A DNA stretch of 64,000 nucleotides from Bacteroidota bacterium (GCA_016712665.1 JADJQP010000001.1:558001-622000), one strand, 5' to 3'; positions 1-9,541 are shown, counted from the first letter of the stretch. Notes: generated by a model not told the origin, from the sequence alone. Numbers and translations: made by a program.

Positions 1-780
1 TTGCAGTTCTTCTTCATTTAATTTAGAAAGAATTTCTTCGCCCTTTTCGTCTTTTTTATTTTCATTATTCTCCTCATCAAAAATGGGGGCCCCCTCCTTA
101 GAACCTACTCCAACGGTATTAATCATGATTCCTTCCTCAATGGCCTTTTTCACTTCGTCGTTTACCGATTCATCATGATCTTCGCCATCACTAATAAGAA
201 TAATACTTTTGTATTTGGTTTCCTTACTATTGAACGATTGGCGTGCCATACTGATGGCTTCACCCAAAACGGTACCCTGAGTAGGGACCATATCGGGATT
301 GGCCGTGCTTAAATTCATTTTTAAAGCAGATATGTCTACCGTTAAAGGTACCGAAGTATAAGCCCTTCCCGCAAAAACAATCAAACCGATTCTATTATTA
401 TTGAGTTTCTCCAATAAGCGAAGTACAAATTGTTTTGATTTTTCAAGTCGATTCGGACTGACATCTTTTGCAAGCATGCTTTTACTTACATCCATTGCAA
501 TCATAACATCGATGCCTTTACGTTGCACTTTCTCTGATCGGGCGCCTGATTGTAAATTGGCTAATGCTACAATCACAAAAAAAATAGCAACACATTTTAG
601 CAAAAATTTTAAGTGGTTGCGTTGCCCGTGATAGCTTGGCATCAGATTCTGTACCAAATGCAAATCGCCGATTTTACGTAATTTGCGAAGGCGCACTTTT
701 TGCCATAACAGGTACACCCCAATCAGCAAGGGGATGCACAGCAAAAGCCATAAAAAATCGATGTACTGAAATCGAAGCAT
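1..780 (-). CDS. VWA-domain membrane protein, BatA/BatB type (partial, C-terminus outside window)
   Basis: The minus-strand reading frame is open from an ATG at 780 to the window edge, giving 260 residues. It has two hydrophobic segments (about residues 8-26 and 58-76) followed by a von Willebrand A domain. The metal-binding motif DVSKS lies at residues 97-101, and a later ISDGEDHDE strand fits the domain. This layout is that of the Bat (aerotolerance) proteins of Bacteroidota, which are inner-membrane proteins with a periplasmic VWA domain. The visible C-terminal part turns acidic and Lys/Glu-rich. The other bat genes would lie outside the window. The exact Bat paralogue cannot be decided. 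Confidence 0.85.
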   Translation of the reverse strand, partial: MLRFQYIDFLWLLLCIPLLIGVYLLWQKVRLRKLRKIGDLHLVQNLMPSYHGQRNHLKFLLKCVAIFFVIVALANLQSGARSEKVQRKGIDVMIAMDVSKSMLAKDVSPNRLEKSKQFVLRLLEKLNNNRIGLIVFAGRAYTSVPLTVDISALKMNLSTANPDMVPTQGTVLGEAISMARQSFNSKETKYKSIILISDGEDHDESVNDEVKKAIEEGIMINTVGVGSKEGAPIFDEENNENKKDEKGEEILSKLNEEELQ

Positions 781-874
781 GGGAGGCAAAAATAAGGGCC
801 TTCTTAAAAGAAATATATGGGTTTAGGGAAGTTTTAACGAAATGTGAAGATTGCACAATCATCAATAAAATCTA

Positions 875-907
875 TTTGGTTTGTATCTGTATTTGAACGT
901 ATTTTTG
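875..907 (+). promoter_or_regulatory. Bacteroidota-type promoter for iscU
   Basis: TTTG at 875-878, a 21-nt spacer and TATTTTTG at 900-907 match the Bacteroidota consensus TTTG-N19-21-TAnnTTTG. Transcription would start near 913, about 20 nt before the iscU ATG at 934. This supports the 934 start over the longer upstream frame. Confidence 0.65.
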
Positions 908-933
908 TACAAACTACAAAACCAATATACATC

Positions 934-1353
934 ATGGCATATTCAGAAAAAGTAATTGAGCATTATAATAATCCTAAGAATGTAGGTACTCTCGACAAAA
1001 GTCAAAACACGGTAGGTACCGGTTTGGTAGGTGCTCCGGAATGTGGCGACGTAATGCGTTTGCAAATAGAAGTAGATCAAGCAACCGGAATTATTAAAGA
1101 TGCCAAATTTAAAACCTTTGGATGCGGATCTGCTATTGCATCATCCAGCGTAGCTACCGAATGGTTGAAAGGCAAATCAATAGATGAAGCCATTACCATT
1201 GATAATATGGATATAGTGGAAGAACTTAATTTGCCACCTGTAAAAATTCACTGCTCCGTATTAGCGGAAGATGCAATAAAAGCTGCTATCAATGATTATC
1301 GAGTTAAGAATGGTATGGAAGCCATTGAACTGGAAGAAAAAATCGTACATTAA
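934..1353 (+). CDS. iscU: Fe-S cluster assembly scaffold IscU
   Basis: This 139-residue protein is a complete IscU/NifU N-terminal-type scaffold on which [2Fe-2S] clusters are built before transfer to apoproteins. The three ligand cysteines are in place: C37 (APECGD), C64 (FGCGS) and C107 (IHCS). The HscA-recognition motif LPPVK is at residues 100-104. An in-frame extension reaches upstream to 844, but the promoter at 875-907 and alignment with the family favour the ATG at 934. No iscS, hscA or ferredoxin gene is adjacent, so its partners must be encoded elsewhere. A strong terminator follows, so it is probably transcribed alone. Confidence 0.95.
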   Translation: MAYSEKVIEHYNNPKNVGTLDKSQNTVGTGLVGAPECGDVMRLQIEVDQATGIIKDAKFKTFGCGSAIASSSVATEWLKGKSIDEAITIDNMDIVEELNLPPVKIHCSVLAEDAIKAAINDYRVKNGMEAIELEEKIVH

Positions 1354-1375
1354 AAAGTATAACTCAGCATATTAG

Positions 1376-1399
1376 AAAGCTTCTTCGGAAGCTTTTTTT
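1376..1399 (+). terminator. Rho-independent terminator after iscU
   Basis: A perfect 8-bp stem (AAAGCTTC / GAAGCTTT) closed by a TTCG tetraloop is followed by a T run. It lies 22 nt after the iscU stop. Confidence 0.85.
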
Positions 1400-1431
1400 G
1401 ATTGCTTCTTAATTTTTCTTAACTTTATAAA

Positions 1432-3202
1432 ATGAAAACGGTTTTCCTAATGGCCATGTTCTGTGCAGTAAGCATCGGAATTCATGCGCAGCTTTTGTTT
1501 CCCAAAAAACAAATACAACCCCTTACAGTCGAAAATATTTCTTCATATCTTTTGGAAGCAAATCCCGAATTGTCCGGTCTAAGTCTGCAATTACAATTCT
1601 ATAATCAATCGCTCGCTGCACATCATTATACCTTTGAAGTGCTGTACAAAAATATTCCATTGCTACATGCTTCTATAAAAGTAAATACCGACGAATTCGG
1701 CAATATCCTATCTATAAAAAAAGATCCGCTGAAAACCGAAAACTTGGCGATCCTTCAGATAGAAGCGGAGAAGGCAAGGTGGGAGAAAGTGGCTATGCCC
1801 GCTATTATTAAATTGCCGCGACCAATAAACGCATCTTGCTTACAAATTGACACCCGATCAGATATACCACAGTTGGTGAGCGTGGTTGACACATGGGGCA
1901 AAACCTACGATTTTAGTTATGTGATCGATATAAAGGGTAGCATCTTAGAAGAATGGAATCATAGCAGGTACTTTAAGAAAGATACCCTGATACAAGGAAA
2001 TGTTTTTAAACCCGATCCGCTAACTTTTTTTAGGACTCACCTATGGTGGCGTTTATATTGACGACAATGACAATAATTTGGCGTGGTTTACACCGGCCTA
2101 TATCTCCGAAAATATTTTGGCCAGTTTCGAAACTACAAACGATACGTTTTATCTTGAAAATCAGTGGGTACAAATCGAAGATTTTGATTTGCCAACTATT
2201 TTGCCGGCCACCAGCAACACGCCTAATTTTGTTTTTAACAGAAGTCAATCTGGTTTTGAAGATGTGAATGTATTGTATCATATCACCGCCTTTCACGATT
2301 ATATTTCCTCTATTGGCTACGACACATTAATGGATGATGGAATTAAAGTGGATACACATGGAATGCTAGGTGGCGACAATTCGATGTTTAATAGAAATGG
2401 GGGAGATCCGACCCTCGATTTTGGTCCGGGTGGCATAGACGATGCTGAGGATGCAGATGTTATTATTCATGAATACAGTCATGCGCTAAGTTGGAGCGCG
2501 AATAACAACGACAATATGAATACCCAAAGAAGTGGACTTGATGAAGGAGTGGGTGATTATTTTGCTACCTCCTACTCACGAAGCCTGAATCCCTTTAATT
2601 GGGAAAAAGTATTTTCGTGGGATGGCAATGCCGTTGGATGGAATGGAAGAGTGGCCAATACCGCAGCTAATTATCCTTCAGCAGGAAATATTTATGCAAT
2701 TGGTGAAATTTGGAATGCAGCTATGAGCGCTATTTGGACCGATTTAGGACAAATAGTTACCGACAAATTAATGTTGGAGTCTCTGCATTTTTTTACCAAT
2801 ACCACCAACCTCGCCGAGGCTGCAATGTATGTATTGCAAAGTGACACCATTTTATTTAATGGCATACATACCAATACCCTTTGTACCCATTTCAAAAACA
2901 AAAATATTTTTGATGCCAATTGTAAACCAACTGCGGTGACTGAAGTGGTAGAAAATGTAAAAGGTATTCGAGTACACAACACCTACGGATTTGCATTTCA
3001 GAATGAGTCTATTGAAATTGAATTTCCGCAAGTGAGCACCGGAAAATGGATGCTATTGGATATGCAAGGGAAGAAAATCAAGCAAGAAGAATTTAGCGGG
3101 AAAGCCAAGTTGGTATTGAATCAGATGGATATTCCACATGGACTCTATTTGCTGCAAATACATACCCCTTTCGAATCAAAAGTGGTAAAGATTTGTCGAT
3201 AG
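1432..3202 (+). CDS. M36 (fungalysin-like) zinc metalloprotease with T9SS sorting domain; frame disrupted
   Basis: The protein is about 589 residues if one base is removed from a run of seven T at 2025-2031. As given, the first frame stops at 2061 and the second frame carries the catalytic half. It has a signal peptide, then an FTP-like propeptide region (about residues 25-190). The peptidase domain has the zinc motif HEYSH (H346/H350) and a downstream EGVGDYFA segment supplying the third ligand, as in family M36. The last ~70 residues form a T9SS type A C-terminal domain ending in KVVKICR, so the enzyme should be exported to the cell surface or medium. With six T the frame reads through as LTFLGLTYGG, which fits the family. 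The gene is followed by another T9SS cargo gene. Confidence 0.85.
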
Positions 3203-3237
3203 ACTCAAGATGTGATTTTAAAACACAAATACTTTTT

Positions 3238-4725
3238 ATGAAAAAATGGATACTTCTTCTCCTCTGTAGTGTACCCCAATTTTTAGTTGCACAGAAGCAA
3301 GCAAATGTGTGGTATTTTGGGGACAAAGCCGGCTTAGATTTTTCTTCAGGAACGCCTATACCGCTATCGAACGGACAAATTGGCTACGGAAATGGCATCA
3401 ATCACATGGAAGGAACGGCAGTCATTTCAGACAGTTCAGGCAAGATGCTATTTTATACAGAGGGAATGCATGTGTGGAATAAAAATCATGTGCAGATGCC
3501 CAATGGTAGTGGCTTGCTTGGCAATTATTCGTCAACACAATCCTCCACTATTGTTCCTGACCCTACCGATCCAAATCGATATTTTTATCTTTTTACGGTG
3601 AGTAGTGGGTTTTGCTGCAATGGCAATATCACCGATGGATTGCGTTATTCTAAAATTGATATGTGTTTGGAAGAAGAATTGGGAGATGTATTGCCCACCG
3701 AAAAAAATGTCAAGCTGGTAGATACGGTAACAGAAAAAATTGCGGTTACGCAACATGCCAATGGAATCGATTATTGGATAGTGACCCACAAGTTTTATTC
3801 CAATCAATTTTGGGCATTGCGGCTCACGGCAGCAGGTATTACAGATACTGTCATCTCTGCTATTGGAAGCTTGCATACTGGGGCGATTAGTCGCACACAA
3901 GGTCAATTGAAATTTTCAAATACTGGAAACAAAATCATTATTGGTGGTAGTAACGGAATGGACGTGTTGGATGTATTCGATTTTGACAAAACTAGCGGTA
4001 TGCTATCTAATGCGAAATCTATCAAAAAAATTAATAATGACCATGTTAGTGTTTTTGGTGTCGAATTTTCAGCGGATGATTCAAAATTGTATGTAAATGG
4101 ACTTACCAGTTTGGGACTTATGTATGCCAGTTTTGTTCAGTATGATCTTAGTGCCGGAGGAGGTAATATCGATTCTATCAATGCATCGGTATATGTTATT
4201 TATAAAGACACTGTTGGACTGATGGCCCCCTGTGGCTGGCAAATCGGACCTGACCAGAAAATATATCATGTCAGCATCAACGATCAAACCAAGCTGTCTG
4301 TGGTGATAAACCCAAATGCCGCTGGGGCCGCATGCGATTATCAAGACCAAGCAATTACCTTAGCTGCGGGTACAAAAGGATCCTATACGTTGCCAAGTTT
4401 TATTGCAGGATTTGACTACAATAATGCCCTAACGCAATGCGATATTGTGGAACCCAATAGCCTAAACGATGTGGAAGAATCGGTAGATTTTATTTGCAGT
4501 CCAAATCCGTTTTCAGAAAAATTGACAATACATATTTCCCCCTCTTTGCAAATTAAAACCTTGCGACTTATAAATTGTGTAGGAGTGGTGGTTCGAAATA
4601 TTCCTATTGGTTCGGATAAGATTATTACCATTCAAAGAGATCAATTGCCGGCAGGAATGTATTTTATTTCCTATATCGATTCTGCGAATATGGCACACCT
4701 GCAAAAGGTATGCATTATGGATTAA
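3238..4725 (+). CDS. Secreted protein with T9SS type A sorting domain
   Basis: A 495-residue protein. The ATG at 3238 is preferred because it places a typical signal peptide (MKKWILLLLCS...LVAQ) at the N-terminus; an in-frame ATG at 3193 would overlap the preceding gene. After cleavage the mature start QKQANVWYFGDKAGLDF is typical of a Bacteroidota family of surface proteins with WD40-like or beta-propeller repeats. The middle has repeated beta-rich segments. A C-terminal T9SS domain (about residues 415-495) starts at SPNPF and includes the LPAGMYF motif. Its function is unknown; probably a cell-surface or secreted binding protein. It lies 35 nt after the M36 protease gene and may be co-transcribed. 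Confidence 0.8.
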   Translation: MKKWILLLLCSVPQFLVAQKQANVWYFGDKAGLDFSSGTPIPLSNGQIGYGNGINHMEGTAVISDSSGKMLFYTEGMHVWNKNHVQMPNGSGLLGNYSSTQSSTIVPDPTDPNRYFYLFTVSSGFCCNGNITDGLRYSKIDMCLEEELGDVLPTEKNVKLVDTVTEKIAVTQHANGIDYWIVTHKFYSNQFWALRLTAAGITDTVISAIGSLHTGAISRTQGQLKFSNTGNKIIIGGSNGMDVLDVFDFDKTSGMLSNAKSIKKINNDHVSVFGVEFSADDSKLYVNGLTSLGLMYASFVQYDLSAGGGNIDSINASVYVIYKDTVGLMAPCGWQIGPDQKIYHVSINDQTKLSVVINPNAAGAACDYQDQAITLAAGTKGSYTLPSFIAGFDYNNALTQCDIVEPNSLNDVEESVDFICSPNPFSEKLTIHISPSLQIKTLRLINCVGVVVRNIPIGSDKIITIQRDQLPAGMYFISYIDSANMAHLQKVCIMD

Positions 4726-4750
4726 GTGAGTTTTTTGCTGAATATGCTTC

Positions 4751-6052
4751 TTATTTTTTTCTAAAAAACAATCGAATCGGGATGCCTTTGAAATTGAAGT
4801 GCGATCGCAATTTATTTTCAAGAAAATTACTGTAGGCTTCTTTAATTTCGGTGGGGTGATTGCAATAAAATGCAAACGAGGGTACCACTACAGGTAATTG
4901 AGAAACATACTTTATGGTAACGGCATTGCCTCTGTAAAAGGGTGGAGGATAATGCGCTATTTCCTTAAGCATAATATCATTTAATTGTGAAGTAGGAATA
5001 TGTCGGCCTCTGTTTTCATTTACTTCCAATGCTGTTTCTATAGCTTTGTGTATCCGTTGTTTTTCGGTAGCAGACACAAACAAAATGGGTACGTCCGTAA
5101 ACGGTTTAATTTTTTCTTTGATATACTCTTCCGTCTTTTTGGAGGTCATAGTATCTTTTTCAATCAAATCCCATTTGTTAACCAATATTACAAGACCCTT
5201 TCCTTTGCGAGCTGCCAGACTGAAAATATTGACATCCTGCGACGTAATTCCTTTAGTGGCATCTATCAATAACATACAAACATCTGCTTCTTCCAACGCC
5301 TTGACGGCCCTGATGGTGGCATAAAATTCGATATTATCTTTCTCGGTATTTTTCTTTCGCAGACCTGCGGTGTCAATCAAAATAAAATCCTTTCCATATA
5401 AATTGTAACGGGTATGAATACTATCTCGTGTAGTGCCGGCAATTTCAGAAACGATATTGCGTTGTTCTCCCACCAGTGCATTCAGCAAAGAGGATTTTCC
5501 GGCATTGGGTTGTCCAACAATTGCAATTTTAGGGAGCTCTGCATCTAGGATTTCTTTTTCGGCAGTCATTAAGGCAGTGATATCGTCGAGCAAATCTCCC
5601 GTACCGCTACCCGAAAGAGAGGAAATGAAATGAATGGTTTCGAAGCCTAAAGAATAAAATTCGGTACCGTCTATTTGCCGTTTGCTATTGTCTACTTTAT
5701 TTACCACTACAATCACCGGCTTTGTAGAGCGGTGGAGCAACTGTGCAAATTCCTCATCGAGACCCATTACGCCTGCAGTAACATCTACTACAAACACGAT
5801 AACATCAGACTCTTCTAAAGCAATAAGGACTTGTTCGCGAATTTCTTTTTCAAAAATATCTTCCCCATTGGCGACGTAACCTCCGGTATCAATTACATGA
5901 AAGGTTTTGCCATTCCATTCGCTATCGCCATACTGACGGTCGCGGGTAACACCACTAATATCATCTACTATGGCTTTACGTTCGCCGATGAGACGATTGA
6001 AAAGGGTCGATTTTCCTACATTGGGACGGCCTACGATTGCTACGGTATACAT
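4751..6052 (-). CDS. der: Ribosome-associated GTPase Der (EngA)
   Basis: The 433-residue protein has the two tandem G domains unique to Der. Domain 1 has GRPNVGKS (residues 8-15), DTGG and NKVD; domain 2 has GQPNAGKS, DTAGL and NKWD. A C-terminal KH-like domain follows. Der acts in 50S subunit assembly and is essential in most bacteria. I use the ATG at 6052; the frame extends to 6082, but that extension is not conserved and runs into the tRNA terminator. The TATCTTTG element at 6087-6094 is a plausible promoter. The gene lies back-to-back with era, with the initiator tRNA gene between them. Confidence 0.97.
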   Translation of the reverse strand: MYTVAIVGRPNVGKSTLFNRLIGERKAIVDDISGVTRDRQYGDSEWNGKTFHVIDTGGYVANGEDIFEKEIREQVLIALEESDVIVFVVDVTAGVMGLDEEFAQLLHRSTKPVIVVVNKVDNSKRQIDGTEFYSLGFETIHFISSLSGSGTGDLLDDITALMTAEKEILDAELPKIAIVGQPNAGKSSLLNALVGEQRNIVSEIAGTTRDSIHTRYNLYGKDFILIDTAGLRKKNTEKDNIEFYATIRAVKALEEADVCMLLIDATKGITSQDVNIFSLAARKGKGLVILVNKWDLIEKDTMTSKKTEEYIKEKIKPFTDVPILFVSATEKQRIHKAIETALEVNENRGRHIPTSQLNDIMLKEIAHYPPPFYRGNAVTIKYVSQLPVVVPSFAFYCNHPTEIKEAYSNFLENKLRSHFNFKGIPIRLFFRKK

Positions 6053-6080
6053 GTTATTGGTTTGAGATAGGATAAAAAAC

Positions 6081-6107
6081 AAAAGGCAAAGATAATCTTT
6101 GCCTTTT
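6081..6107 (-). terminator. Terminator of the tRNA-fMet transcript, overlapping the der promoter
   Basis: Perfect 12-bp stem (6081-6092 with 6096-6107) and a 3-nt loop. On the minus strand it is followed by a T-rich stretch. It starts 8 nt after the tRNA 3' end. The stem contains TATCTTTG on the minus strand (6087-6094), which matches the -7 promoter element and lies 34 nt before the der start codon. Confidence 0.8.
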
Positions 6108-6114
6108 AATCTTG

Positions 6115-6186
<72 letters not shown>

Positions 6187-6230
6187 GTGCGAAGGTAACA
6201 TAAAAAGAGGTGCTAACAAATTCTTCTTGT

Positions 6231-6238
6231 TATCTTTG
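6231..6238 (+). promoter_or_regulatory. -7 promoter element of era
   Basis: TATCTTTG matches TAnnTTTG and lies only 5 nt before the era ATG at 6244. The transcript would be leaderless or nearly so. No clear TTTG box was found at the expected distance. Confidence 0.5.
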
Positions 6239-6243
6239 TCCTA

Positions 6244-7119
6244 ATGAATGATTTTAAAAGTGGTTTTGTAGGCATTTTTGGCAAACCAAATGCAGGCAAG
6301 TCAACGCTTCTGAATGCTTTGCTCCACGAAAAACTAGCCATTGTTTCGCCAAAGGCACAAACTACCCGTAATAAAATTTTGGGTATCTTAACCGAAAAAG
6401 ACTATCAAATCGTGTTTTCGGATACACCCGGCATTTTGCAAAGCAATTATAAGCTGCATGAGCGCATGATGCAGGAAATTGAGCTGGTAAAGCAAGGAAC
6501 GGATGTGATTCTTTATATTATGGATTTAATGGATGATATTGGCGAAAATATGGCCTTGGTGCAGCAATTTTCGTCTAAGGTTCCCATTCTTTTTTTAATT
6601 AATAAAGTGGATAAGAATAAGAAGGATCGTGTAGCTGCCATTGAAGAGGAGTGTAAAAAAATCGAAAAAATTCGCAAGGTGATTCCTGTTTCCGCCTTAA
6701 ATCAAACCAACTTGGAGGCACTTTTAAACGAAATCGTCCGTTTTTTGCCCCAAATGCCGGCCTATTATGATGCGGACACCTTGACTGACAAACCGATGCG
6801 ATTTTTTGTAGCCGAACTCATCCGGGAAAAATTGTTTTTTCTATTAAATGAAGAGCTTCCCTACCATGCTGCAGTATTGGTTCGTCAATATGAAGAAAAA
6901 AATACCCTTACCAAAATTGTGGCGGACATAGTGGTGAGCCGTGAAACCCAAAAAGCGATTATCATTGGTAAAAATGGCAGTATGATTAAAGAAATTGGTC
7001 AGAAATCGCGCGAGGATATTGAAAAATTTATCGACCGAAAAGTTTTTTTAGAACTTCATGTAAAGGTGCGCAAAGACTGGCGAAACAATGACTTGTATTT
7101 GAAGGAATATGGGTACTGA
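6244..7119 (+). CDS. era: Ribosome-assembly GTPase Era
   Basis: A 291-residue Era with G1 GKPNAGKS (residues 13-20), G3 DTPG and G4 NKVD, followed by a C-terminal KH domain (about 200-285) carrying the IIGKNGSMIKEIG signature. Era binds the 3' end of 16S rRNA during 30S maturation. The length matches the family. The ATG at 6244 follows a -7 element by only 5 nt. Confidence 0.97.
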   Translation: MNDFKSGFVGIFGKPNAGKSTLLNALLHEKLAIVSPKAQTTRNKILGILTEKDYQIVFSDTPGILQSNYKLHERMMQEIELVKQGTDVILYIMDLMDDIGENMALVQQFSSKVPILFLINKVDKNKKDRVAAIEEECKKIEKIRKVIPVSALNQTNLEALLNEIVRFLPQMPAYYDADTLTDKPMRFFVAELIREKLFFLLNEELPYHAAVLVRQYEEKNTLTKIVADIVVSRETQKAIIIGKNGSMIKEIGQKSREDIEKFIDRKVFLELHVKVRKDWRNNDLYLKEYGY

Positions 7120-7122
7120 GGG

Positions 7123-7343
7123 GGATGGAACACAGATTTGGCAGATTGAGCGGATTCTCGCAGATTTTTTTATACCTAACGGATGGAACACAGATTGAGC
7201 AGATTGAGCGGATTTTCGCAGATTTTTATACAACTAAAGGATGGAACGCAGATTGAGCGGATTGAGCGGATTTTCGCAGATTTTCTTATAACTAACGGAT
7301 GGAACGCAGATTGAGCGGATCGAGCGGATGCGTACAGATTTTT
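7123..7343. repeat. 58-bp intergenic tandem repeat, about 3.8 copies
   Basis: Copies begin with GGATGGAAC at 7123, 7181, 7239 and 7297, an exact period of 58 bp. The last copy is partial and diverges after 7320. Each unit contains internal 9-10 bp direct repeats of the form GATTGAGCG and ends with a CGCAGATTTT block. There are no unique spacers, so it is not a CRISPR array. Similar GGATGGAACACAGATT-type intergenic repeats are, to my knowledge, scattered in Bacteroidota genomes; their role is unknown. Confidence 0.9.
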
Positions 7344-7380
7344 CAGCGTTCAATACTTAGCCCCTATTGCTCAAATACCC

Positions 7381-7388
7381 TATTTTTG
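7381..7388 (+). promoter_or_regulatory. -7 promoter element of the PLP-enzyme gene
   Basis: TATTTTTG matches TAnnTTTG and lies 10 nt before the ATG at 7399. No convincing -33 TTTG. Confidence 0.45.
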
Positions 7389-7398
7389 TCAAAAGCCC

Positions 7399-8250
7399 AT
7401 GCAATTATCATCGATTACAAACGGTCTTCTATCCCAAAAAAATATAGCCTTAGATGTTCTCAGGCTCGACCTTTTACATCCGGTGATTTCGGGTAATAAG
7501 TGGTTTAAATTAAAATACAATATACAAGCCGCCAGAGCGGAAAATAAAAACGGCCTCCTATCCTTCGGTGGAGCCTATTCCAATCATCTGCATGCATTGG
7601 CTTATGCCGGTAAGGAGTTTGGTATGAAAACAATCGGAATCATTAGAGGTGAAAGGGTTGAAAACCCAACACTCCATGACTGTGAAAAATGGGGTATGCA
7701 ATTGTGCTATATTTCTCGTAGCGACTATCGATTAAAAACAGATGAACATTTTCTTGCCGGTATTCAAGAAAAATTTCCACACGCTTATATCATTCCCGAG
7801 GGTGGCAATAATGCTTTGGGTGTGAAAGGATGTACAGAGATATTAGATGGTGTGGATATGGAAAAATATGATTTTATTACCTGTTCGCTTGGCACCGGCG
7901 CTACCTTTGCCGGATTGATAGATGCCGCTGATACTAAGGCGCAATTGCTCGGATTTACAGCAGTCAAAAATGGGGAATATTTGCAAAGCTCCATTGAGCA
8001 ATATACCTCTAAACGGAATTGGAAATTGATTACCAATTATCACTTTGGAGGCTTCGCAAAAAAGAACCCCCAACTTGTGTCTTTTATGATGGACTTTAGA
8101 ATAAAACAGGGTATTGAATTGGACTTCGTTTACAATGCAAAAATGATGTTTGGCCTTTTCAATATGATCGAACAAACAACGCTTTTTGATCATAAAAAGA
8201 TATTGGCGGTGCATACCGGAGGCCTGCAAGGAAATAGAAGTTTGAAATAA
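7399..8250 (+). CDS. PLP-dependent ACC deaminase / D-cysteine desulfhydrase family protein
   Basis: A 283-residue fold type II PLP enzyme. The motif SGNKWFKLKYN (about residues 31-41) carries the PLP lysine in the position of the GGNKxRKLE motif of D-cysteine desulfhydrase and ACC deaminase. The nucleophile or substrate-binding serine lies in SFGGAYSNHLHA. The phosphate-binding loop is CSLGTGATFAG, and the C-terminal HTGGLQG is also characteristic. It is somewhat shorter than E. coli DcyD (about 330 residues). Whether the substrate is D-cysteine, ACC or another amino acid cannot be told. The start is fixed by the -7 element 10 nt upstream. Confidence 0.85.
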   Translation: MQLSSITNGLLSQKNIALDVLRLDLLHPVISGNKWFKLKYNIQAARAENKNGLLSFGGAYSNHLHALAYAGKEFGMKTIGIIRGERVENPTLHDCEKWGMQLCYISRSDYRLKTDEHFLAGIQEKFPHAYIIPEGGNNALGVKGCTEILDGVDMEKYDFITCSLGTGATFAGLIDAADTKAQLLGFTAVKNGEYLQSSIEQYTSKRNWKLITNYHFGGFAKKNPQLVSFMMDFRIKQGIELDFVYNAKMMFGLFNMIEQTTLFDHKKILAVHTGGLQGNRSLK

Positions 8251-8363
8251 TTGGGTGCATCATAACGGTATGGCTCGGTCTCTTAAATGATTAAAATAGG
8301 CCACAGGCTTTAGCATTTTATTTGGAATTTTACTTCTATATTCGCACAGAATAAAATTTTGGC

Positions 8364-9050
8364 ATGGGCTTCGTTCGAATACTTTTTCTACTATTTTCTA
8401 CCGTTTCTATAGGATTTGCACAAGCACCCGAATTGCCGGCTATGAATATTGTAACCGAAAACGCTAAAAATATATTAAGCTGGACCAACCAATTTGATGG
8501 TGTAAAAACAATTGCGGTGCAACGATCTTTGGACAGCGTGCGGAACTTTGTTACCATCGGCATTCTTAATGCACCTAAAAAAGGCGTTGGCACTTATACC
8601 GATGATCGACCCTTACCCGGTAAAAATCATTATCGACTTTCTATCGGATTTGCCGGCGATTTGGAATGGTATTCAAATGTATACAAAGTACTCCTTGACT
8701 CTGCCTTGATTGCGAAATCAAATTTAGGCGCTATTGAAACCGGCTCTACCAATAGTAGTAATTATACAGATACCAAAGCGGCCGTTACCGATTTTTATTA
8801 TACCCCTTCCACACGTATTTATACGAATCCGTATACAGGGCATATCAATATTACCTTGAATGATGCCTTATCAAAAAAATATTCGATTCGCTTTTACGAC
8901 CCCGAAAAAACCGAAGTGCTGCGTATTTCACGCGTATCAAAAACAACATTGATATTGGATAAAAATAACTTCAACTCAAGAGGAACTTATAACTTCAAAC
9001 TCTTTGAAGGCAGTTCCTTGGTTGAAACCGGGTTTATTACCATCTACTAA
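8364..9050 (+). CDS. Secreted protein with Fn3-like region and possible T9SS-like C-terminus
   Basis: A 228-residue protein with a signal peptide (MGFVRILFLLF...GFAQ). Residues ~30-115 look like a fibronectin III-like beta sandwich (NILSWTNQFDGVKTIAVQRS ... NHYRLSI). A linker follows. The C-terminal ~75 residues (TNPYTGHINITLND ... GTYNFKLF) resemble a T9SS type A domain with an unusual TNPYTG in place of PNPF. Function is unknown; it is probably exported to the cell surface. Its stop overlaps the stop of the convergent gene by 4 nt. Confidence 0.65.
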   Translation: MGFVRILFLLFSTVSIGFAQAPELPAMNIVTENAKNILSWTNQFDGVKTIAVQRSLDSVRNFVTIGILNAPKKGVGTYTDDRPLPGKNHYRLSIGFAGDLEWYSNVYKVLLDSALIAKSNLGAIETGSTNSSNYTDTKAAVTDFYYTPSTRIYTNPYTGHINITLNDALSKKYSIRFYDPEKTEVLRISRVSKTTLILDKNNFNSRGTYNFKLFEGSSLVETGFITIY

Positions 9051-9541
9051 ACAATTTCGCAATAGTTGAGGTCGTAATGGCTGATGATTTCTTTTGCATA
9101 CTCTTCGGTGAAATATACCTTTGCACCATGTTTCCCATACACCGGATACTTTTCATGTTCCTCATTTGCTTTTGACCTAAAATTATATCCTACCAAAAAT
9201 AACTCAGGGCTTTGCTTCATTTTAATTCTAAAAATTCGTCGATGGGTGGCCGTCCGCAGCCAATTCAGTACCGGTTCTACATCAAATTCCTGAATATTTT
9301 GGAGCTTGATTCGATATACCTCCACACCCTTATCATAATGATCGGTAAAAATTAAAAAGAAATTATGAACATAGCAGGCTAAACAATGATCGCCTTTAAT
9401 AACAGCAGGCGTTTCCATGTCTCCAATAATTTCAACATCCAGTCCTAAAATTTCCCAAAATTTCTGCAAACGGTAATTCCTTTTTTGTATGGTTTCTCGC
9501 AACTCTTTACTGAGTTTTCGTTTCATTGTAGTACGTTCCAT
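9047..9541 (-). CDS. Hypothetical cytoplasmic protein
   Basis: A 164-residue protein with no signal peptide or membrane segment. The first ~25 residues are strongly basic (KRKLSKELRETIQKRNYRLQK). The remainder alternates predicted strands and helices, with motifs such as GDHCLACYVHNFF and FRIKMKQSPELFLVGYNF. I do not recognise the family. An ATG at 9526 is an alternative start. It is convergent with the preceding secreted protein and lies upstream of feoB in genome order, but feoB has its own promoter on the same strand. Confidence 0.6.
   Translation of the reverse strand: MERTTMKRKLSKELRETIQKRNYRLQKFWEILGLDVEIIGDMETPAVIKGDHCLACYVHNFFLIFTDHYDKGVEVYRIKLQNIQEFDVEPVLNWLRTATHRRIFRIKMKQSPELFLVGYNFRSKANEEHEKYPVYGKHGAKVYFTEEYAKEIISHYDLNYCEIV

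Noticed and set aside
401..896. Plus-strand frames of 76 and 86 codons
   Set aside because: They are antisense to the VWA-domain gene and have no coding character.
7048..7233. Minus-strand frame MYKNLRKSAQSAQS... across the 58-bp repeats
   Set aside because: The repeated residues come from the DNA repeat; there is no promoter or family match.
7123..7343. CRISPR array
   Set aside because: Units are contiguous tandem repeats with no unique spacers, and there are no cas genes.
9047..9293. Plus-strand frame at 9084-9293
   Set aside because: Antisense to the hypothetical gene at 9047-9541 with no support.
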